From: CAVTWH01 sp963738365
Lineage (GTDB): Bacteria; Actinomycetota; Actinomycetes; Mycobacteriales; Micromonosporaceae
Length of the DNA stretch: 64,000 bases
Direction of reading: 5' to 3'
Assembly: GCA_963738365.1 (NCBI GenBank)
Contig: CAVTWH010000007.1
Span: 558,001-622,000 of the forward strand
The notes under the pieces are model-generated. The model saw only the letters and a list, made by a program, of their open reading frames with translations. It was not told the origin of the DNA and searched no databases. This document shows, piece by piece, positions 61,159 through 64,000 of this stretch (position 1 is its first letter; each line of letters begins with the position of its first letter). The position numbers and the translations under genes are program-made.

Positions 61159-61195
61159 CCCGTGGGGGCCGCCGGTGTCCGGCGACCCCCACGGG
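61159..61195. terminator. Terminator shared by yjbQ and the cellulase gene
   Basis: CCCGTGGGGGCCGCCGG (61159-61175) and CCGGCGACCCCCACGGG (61179-61195) form a 17-bp stem with one C-A mismatch and a TGT loop, in the convergent spacer 55 bp past the cellulase stop. Confidence 0.75.
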
Positions 61196-61250
61196 GTGGT
61201 GCTGCTGGTGCTGGTTGTTCGGCGGTTGTCGGGCGGCTGCCCGATGACGG

Positions 61251-62832
61251 TCAGTTGCAGACCGAGGCGAGGTGGTTCTTCAGGCCCGCGCCGTAGCTGG
61301 TCGCGGTGCCGTTGTAGTCGCTGATCAGCGACGGGCCGCTGGAGCAGTCCCAGTTGTTCCAGGTCCAGCCCAGGTAGCCGACGCCGTGCGGCGTCGGCCC
61401 AGTTCATCAGGGTGTCGACGAAGCCGTGCGCGCAGTCGTTCTCGCCGATCTCGGTGAGGGTCAGCGGCACCTGCGCCGCCACCGGGGCGAGCTGGCTGTC
61501 GTAGCAGGACGTGTTGGCGCAGGTGTTGAAGTTGTAGATGTGCGCGAACGCCACCAGGTTGCCGGTCGGGTCGGTCGGCTTGTACTGCAGCCACTGGGTC
61601 AGGTCGTTGGAGTAGGCCAGGCCGCCGATCATGATGACGTTGGTGGCGCCGGTCGCGCGTACCGCGTTGACCAGGGTCTGGAAGCCGGCGACCTGGTAGG
61701 TGATGCCGGGGCAGGTGCCGCCGTCCCGCCAGCACTTCCAGCCGGCGGTCTCGCTGCTGCCGGTGGCCCGCTCCGGGTAGGGCTCGTTGAACAGGTCGAA
61801 GACGACCGCGTTGTTGCCCTTGAAGGCGTTCGCCACGCCGGTCCAGAAGGTCGGCGCGTACTGCGCGTCGGGCATCGGCTTCTGGCAGGTCGCCTTGACG
61901 TCGGAGCAGCCGGCGGACGGGCCGGTGTACTGGCCGTAGTTCCAGTGCATCTCGACGATCGGGGTGATGCCGTTGGCCACCAGCAGGGTCACGTAGTCCT
62001 TGACGGCGTGCTGGTACTGGGCGCCGGAGTAGCCGCCGGAGGGGACGTCGGCGGTGCCCAGCCAGCACTCCTCGTTCAGCGGTACCCGTACCGTGCGGAT
62101 CTTCCAGCTGCGCATGGCGGTGACGGACGCCTGGTCCATCGGGCCGTTCCACATGCCGTTGCCCTGGATGCAGCCGAACTCGCCGCCGGAGCGGTTGACG
62201 CCGAGCAGCCGGTAGGTGGCGCCGGAGGCGGTGAGCAGCTTGTTGCCGGAGACGTGCAGGGCCGGGGCGGCGCCGTTGTTGGGCGGCTGGCTGACGCTGA
62301 CGCTCGGGCTGGGGCTTGCCGAGCGGCTGGGGCTGGTGCTCGGCGAGGCGCTGTGGGTCGTCGACGGGCTGGCGGTCGGGCTGCCGGCGCCGGTGGTCGT
62401 CGGCCCGCTGCTGGGCAGGCCGTTACAGCTGACGCCGTTGAGGGTGAAGCTGGTCGGGACCGGGTTGGTGCTGCCCCACGAGCCGTTGAAGCCGATGCTG
62501 GCGGTGCCGTTGGTGGCCAGGCTGCCGTTCCAGCTGTAGCTGGCGGCGGTGACGTGCTGGCCGCTCTGCGTCCAGGTGGCGCTCCAGCCCTGGGTGACCT
62601 TCTGGGCGCTGTCCGGGAAGTCGAAGGCCAGCGTCCAGCTGGAGATCGCGTTGCCGAGGTTGGTGATGGTGACGGCGCCGGTGAACCCGCCGGACCACTG
62701 GCTCTGCACGGCGTAGTTGACCGAGCAGCCGACGGTGGCGGCCGACGCGCTGGTGGTCGCGATCGCGGCGATGCCGGACGCGGCCAGCAGGGCGGCAGCA
62801 CCCGCAGCCAGCAGGGCGTTTCGTTGTTTCAT
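61251..62832 (-). CDS. Secreted cellulase, N-terminal CBM2 and GH5 catalytic domain (one frameshift)
   Basis: About 527 residues. The signal peptide (LLAAGAAALLAASGIAAIAT, cleavage near SASA) leads to CBM2 (CSVNYAVQSQWSGGFTGAV to FTLNGVSCNG) and a Ser/Thr/Pro linker with PSTSPSRSASPSPS. The GH5 barrel has TVRVPLNEECWLG, EMHWNYGQY, acid Glu in VVFDLFNEPYPE and nucleophile Glu in LTLTEIGENDCAHG. The frame slips near 61392 after LMNWADA; the real end is LGWTWNNWD then ASVCN with TGA 61251-61253. ATG 62832 has GAGGAG. It is controlled by a CebR-like box 40 bp upstream. Confidence 0.93.
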
Positions 62833-62871
62833 GACGATGATCTCCTCGTTCGGTGCCAAGGACATCATCGA

Positions 62872-62885
62872 TGGAAGCGCTCCCA
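62872..62885. promoter_or_regulatory. CebR-like operator of the cellulase gene
   Basis: On the coding strand the site reads TGGGAGCGCTTCCA, 13 of 14 matches to the palindrome TGGGAGCGCTCCCA bound by CebR-type LacI regulators of cellulases in streptomycetes and relatives. It lies 40 bp upstream of the start codon, so a repressor released by cello-oligosaccharide is expected. No cebR gene is in this window. Confidence 0.85.
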
Positions 62886-63355
62886 CACTTTGCGGACTGA
62901 AACCGCTTTAGTCAAGTCGAGCGCCGCGGCAGAGACAATTGCGCCGCGTAATTGCGGGAATACAATTTGTCGCTGGCCGACAGTGGAGTTGAGGAATCTT
63001 CGAATTGCTCAGCGTGAGCGGGTGGGCGGGAGATCCCGGCGCCCGTTCCAGTAGTGATTACTGAAAGCTATTGATTCATTACCGAGGGAGCGTCCCGCGC
63101 GGCTGCGTCGGACACCCGACCAATGTCGACATTGGTGCAGGTCGGCGCCTGTTCATGCAGAGCCGGAACAATTATTCGGCAGTGCTCGCGGCCGTTCGCC
63201 ATCTCGTTCCGCTATCTTACTCAACGTCACCACTCTTCGTCCGGATCATGGGGGCCTTCCGGAAAAAAACGATCTGAGTGGTACGCGGCAAATCTGTCGG
63301 CGTCGCCGCTGCCCCGTCGGTACGGGGCGGCACCTTCCCAAGGAGCACCATTCCC
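62886..63355. other. 470-bp AT-enriched noncoding spacer
   Basis: The least GC-rich stretch of the window, separating the divergent cellulase and small membrane protein genes. It holds the 18-bp palindrome at 63119-63136 and several AT-rich boxes (62935-62990, 63045-63085, 63165-63275). A 68-codon open frame at 63071-63277 has no ribosome binding site or recognisable product. Confidence 0.6.
63119..63136. promoter_or_regulatory. Perfect 18-bp palindrome
   Basis: ACCAATGTCGACATTGGT is a perfect inverted repeat with no spacer. It is about 220 bp upstream of the membrane protein/HTH gene pair, in the AT-enriched spacer, and is a strong operator candidate for a dimeric repressor. Confidence 0.7.
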
Positions 63356-63571
63356 ATGGTCGATGCATCGTGCACCCCACTGACCGGCCTGACCGCGCGC
63401 CGCCCCGGCGCCCGGCTGGTGGTGATCGTCGTGATCCTCGCTCTGGCGTACCCCCTGATCCTGCTGGTCGCCGGCTTCCCGGCGCCGGCCGTCGTGGCGC
63501 TCGCCGCGGCCACCCTGCCGCCGCTGCTGGCCCTGGTCCGTCGGGTCGTCGCCCGCCCGGCGGTGAGGTAG
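63356..63571 (+). CDS. Small membrane protein
   Basis: 71 residues with two predicted spans (VVIVVILALAYPLILLVAG and VVALAAATLPPLLALV) separated by FPAPA, and basic ends. AAGGAG lies 10 bases before ATG 63356. Its TAG is immediately followed by the GTG of the next gene, so the two are co-translated. Family unknown; the size and pairing with an HTH-like gene resemble Micromonosporaceae and Streptomyces small-membrane/regulator pairs. Confidence 0.7.
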   Translation: MVDASCTPLTGLTARRPGARLVVIVVILALAYPLILLVAGFPAPAVVALAAATLPPLLALVRRVVARPAVR

Positions 63572-64000
63572 GTGACCGGGGTGGGCCGGCCGTTCAAGGA
63601 CATCCCGCCGGACGCCCCCGGCGCGATCCTCGCCGAATACCTGCGGGTCCTGGTGGACCGCACCGAGATGACCACGCGTCAGATCGGCGAGCTGTCCCAC
63701 ACCGGGCACACCACGATCTCGCAGAACCTCAGCGGGCGGCTGCCCAGCCGGTGGGAGACGGTCGACACCACCATCCGGGCCATCTACCGGGCGCTGCGGG
63801 TCACCGGCCGGGACATCGGCTGGAGCCAGGACGAAGTCCGGGCGCAGGCCCGGGCGCTGTGGGAGCACTGCCGGGCCTACCCCCGGGCCCGCCCGGCCGC
63901 CGCCGGCATCGTCGTGGAGCTGGACCTCTACCCGGCGTCGGCGGTCGGGCACGACGCCCCGGCGCGGGTCATCCCACTGCCGCGCACCGGCGACGGCGCC
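63572..64000 (+). CDS. HTH-type protein (runs off the window)
   Basis: 143 codons from GTG 63572 without a stop to the window end. After VGRPFKDIPPDAPGAILAEY comes an HTH-like stretch: LRVLVDRTEMTTRQIGELSH, TGHTTISQNLSGRLPSRWE, TVDTTIRAIYRALRV, like XRE-type phage-repressor-like domains found in actinobacterial regulators and NB-ARC or ABC-linked proteins. No other domain is reached. It directly follows the small membrane protein gene with no gap, so the pair is one operon. Confidence 0.75.
   Translation, partial: MTGVGRPFKDIPPDAPGAILAEYLRVLVDRTEMTTRQIGELSHTGHTTISQNLSGRLPSRWETVDTTIRAIYRALRVTGRDIGWSQDEVRAQARALWEHCRAYPRARPAAAGIVVELDLYPASAVGHDAPARVIPLPRTGDGA

Noticed and set aside
63071..63277. 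68-codon open frame upstream of the small membrane protein
   Set aside because: No ribosome binding site, odd composition, and it contains the 18-bp palindrome and AT-rich promoter-like sequence.

Overview
This is a roughly 72% GC actinobacterial chromosome segment, most likely from Micromonosporaceae (Actinoplanes/Micromonospora-like). The reasons are the base composition, frequent GTG/TTG starts, a cvn conservon, a DUF3145 protein, a Streptomyces-type fasR-fabD-fabH-acpP-fabF cluster, homodimeric-type aceE, and CBM2-bearing cellulose and xyloglucan hydrolases. I saw no rRNA, tRNA, CRISPR array, prophage or insertion sequence.

Layout. 0-7 kb: an AbgT-family transporter, a broken glutaminase frame, an NAD-dependent epimerase, DNA polymerase IV and TrmO. 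7-9 kb: an ECF sigma factor that appears to continue, in one polypeptide, through a zinc-finger-like motif and a membrane segment into a GH128-like glycosyl hydrolase. 9-14.7 kb: the conservon cvnA-B-C-D with a small trailing gene. 15-21.7 kb: trmB, a single-PASTA membrane protein, a secreted GH74-CBM2 xyloglucanase, gluconokinase and a membrane-anchored beta-rich protein. 22.5-29.1 kb: a compact six-gene minus-strand operon with a small helical protein, an unknown helical protein, a soluble FtsK-like ATPase, a coiled-coil/TM protein, a WXG100/PPE-like protein and a mycosin-type protease. It looks like a reduced type VII secretion-like system without EccB, EccD or EccE, and it is the best candidate for an undescribed system. 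29.8-40.8 kb: a YbhN-like membrane protein, a TetR/NTF2/NmrA cassette, an MFS exporter, a DUF11-type surface protein, a fused double ABC exporter and a secreted peptidase-like protein. 41-48 kb: a STAS factor, a HelR/HelD-like RNA polymerase motor, DedA, DUF3145 and a GH3 lipoprotein. 48-55.4 kb: the fatty acid synthesis operon and gltX. 55.6-64 kb: an L,D-transpeptidase, aceE, YjbQ, a CBM2-GH5 cellulase under a CebR-like operator, and a small membrane protein/HTH gene pair running off the window.

Shared themes are plant polysaccharide use (GH74, GH5, the CebR-like box, gluconokinase, perhaps GH128), cell-envelope work (L,D-transpeptidase, the C-terminal peptidase-like domain, GH3, PASTA, DUF11) and central supply of acetyl-CoA and fatty acids (aceE, fab genes).

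Quality caveat: many conserved housekeeping genes (gltX, fabF, fabD, aceE, dinB, cvnA-D, fasR) carry single-base frameshifts, mostly in short G/C runs, while neighbouring long genes are intact. I read these as uncorrected sequencing indels, not as decay. Coordinates for such genes span the reconstructed gene.
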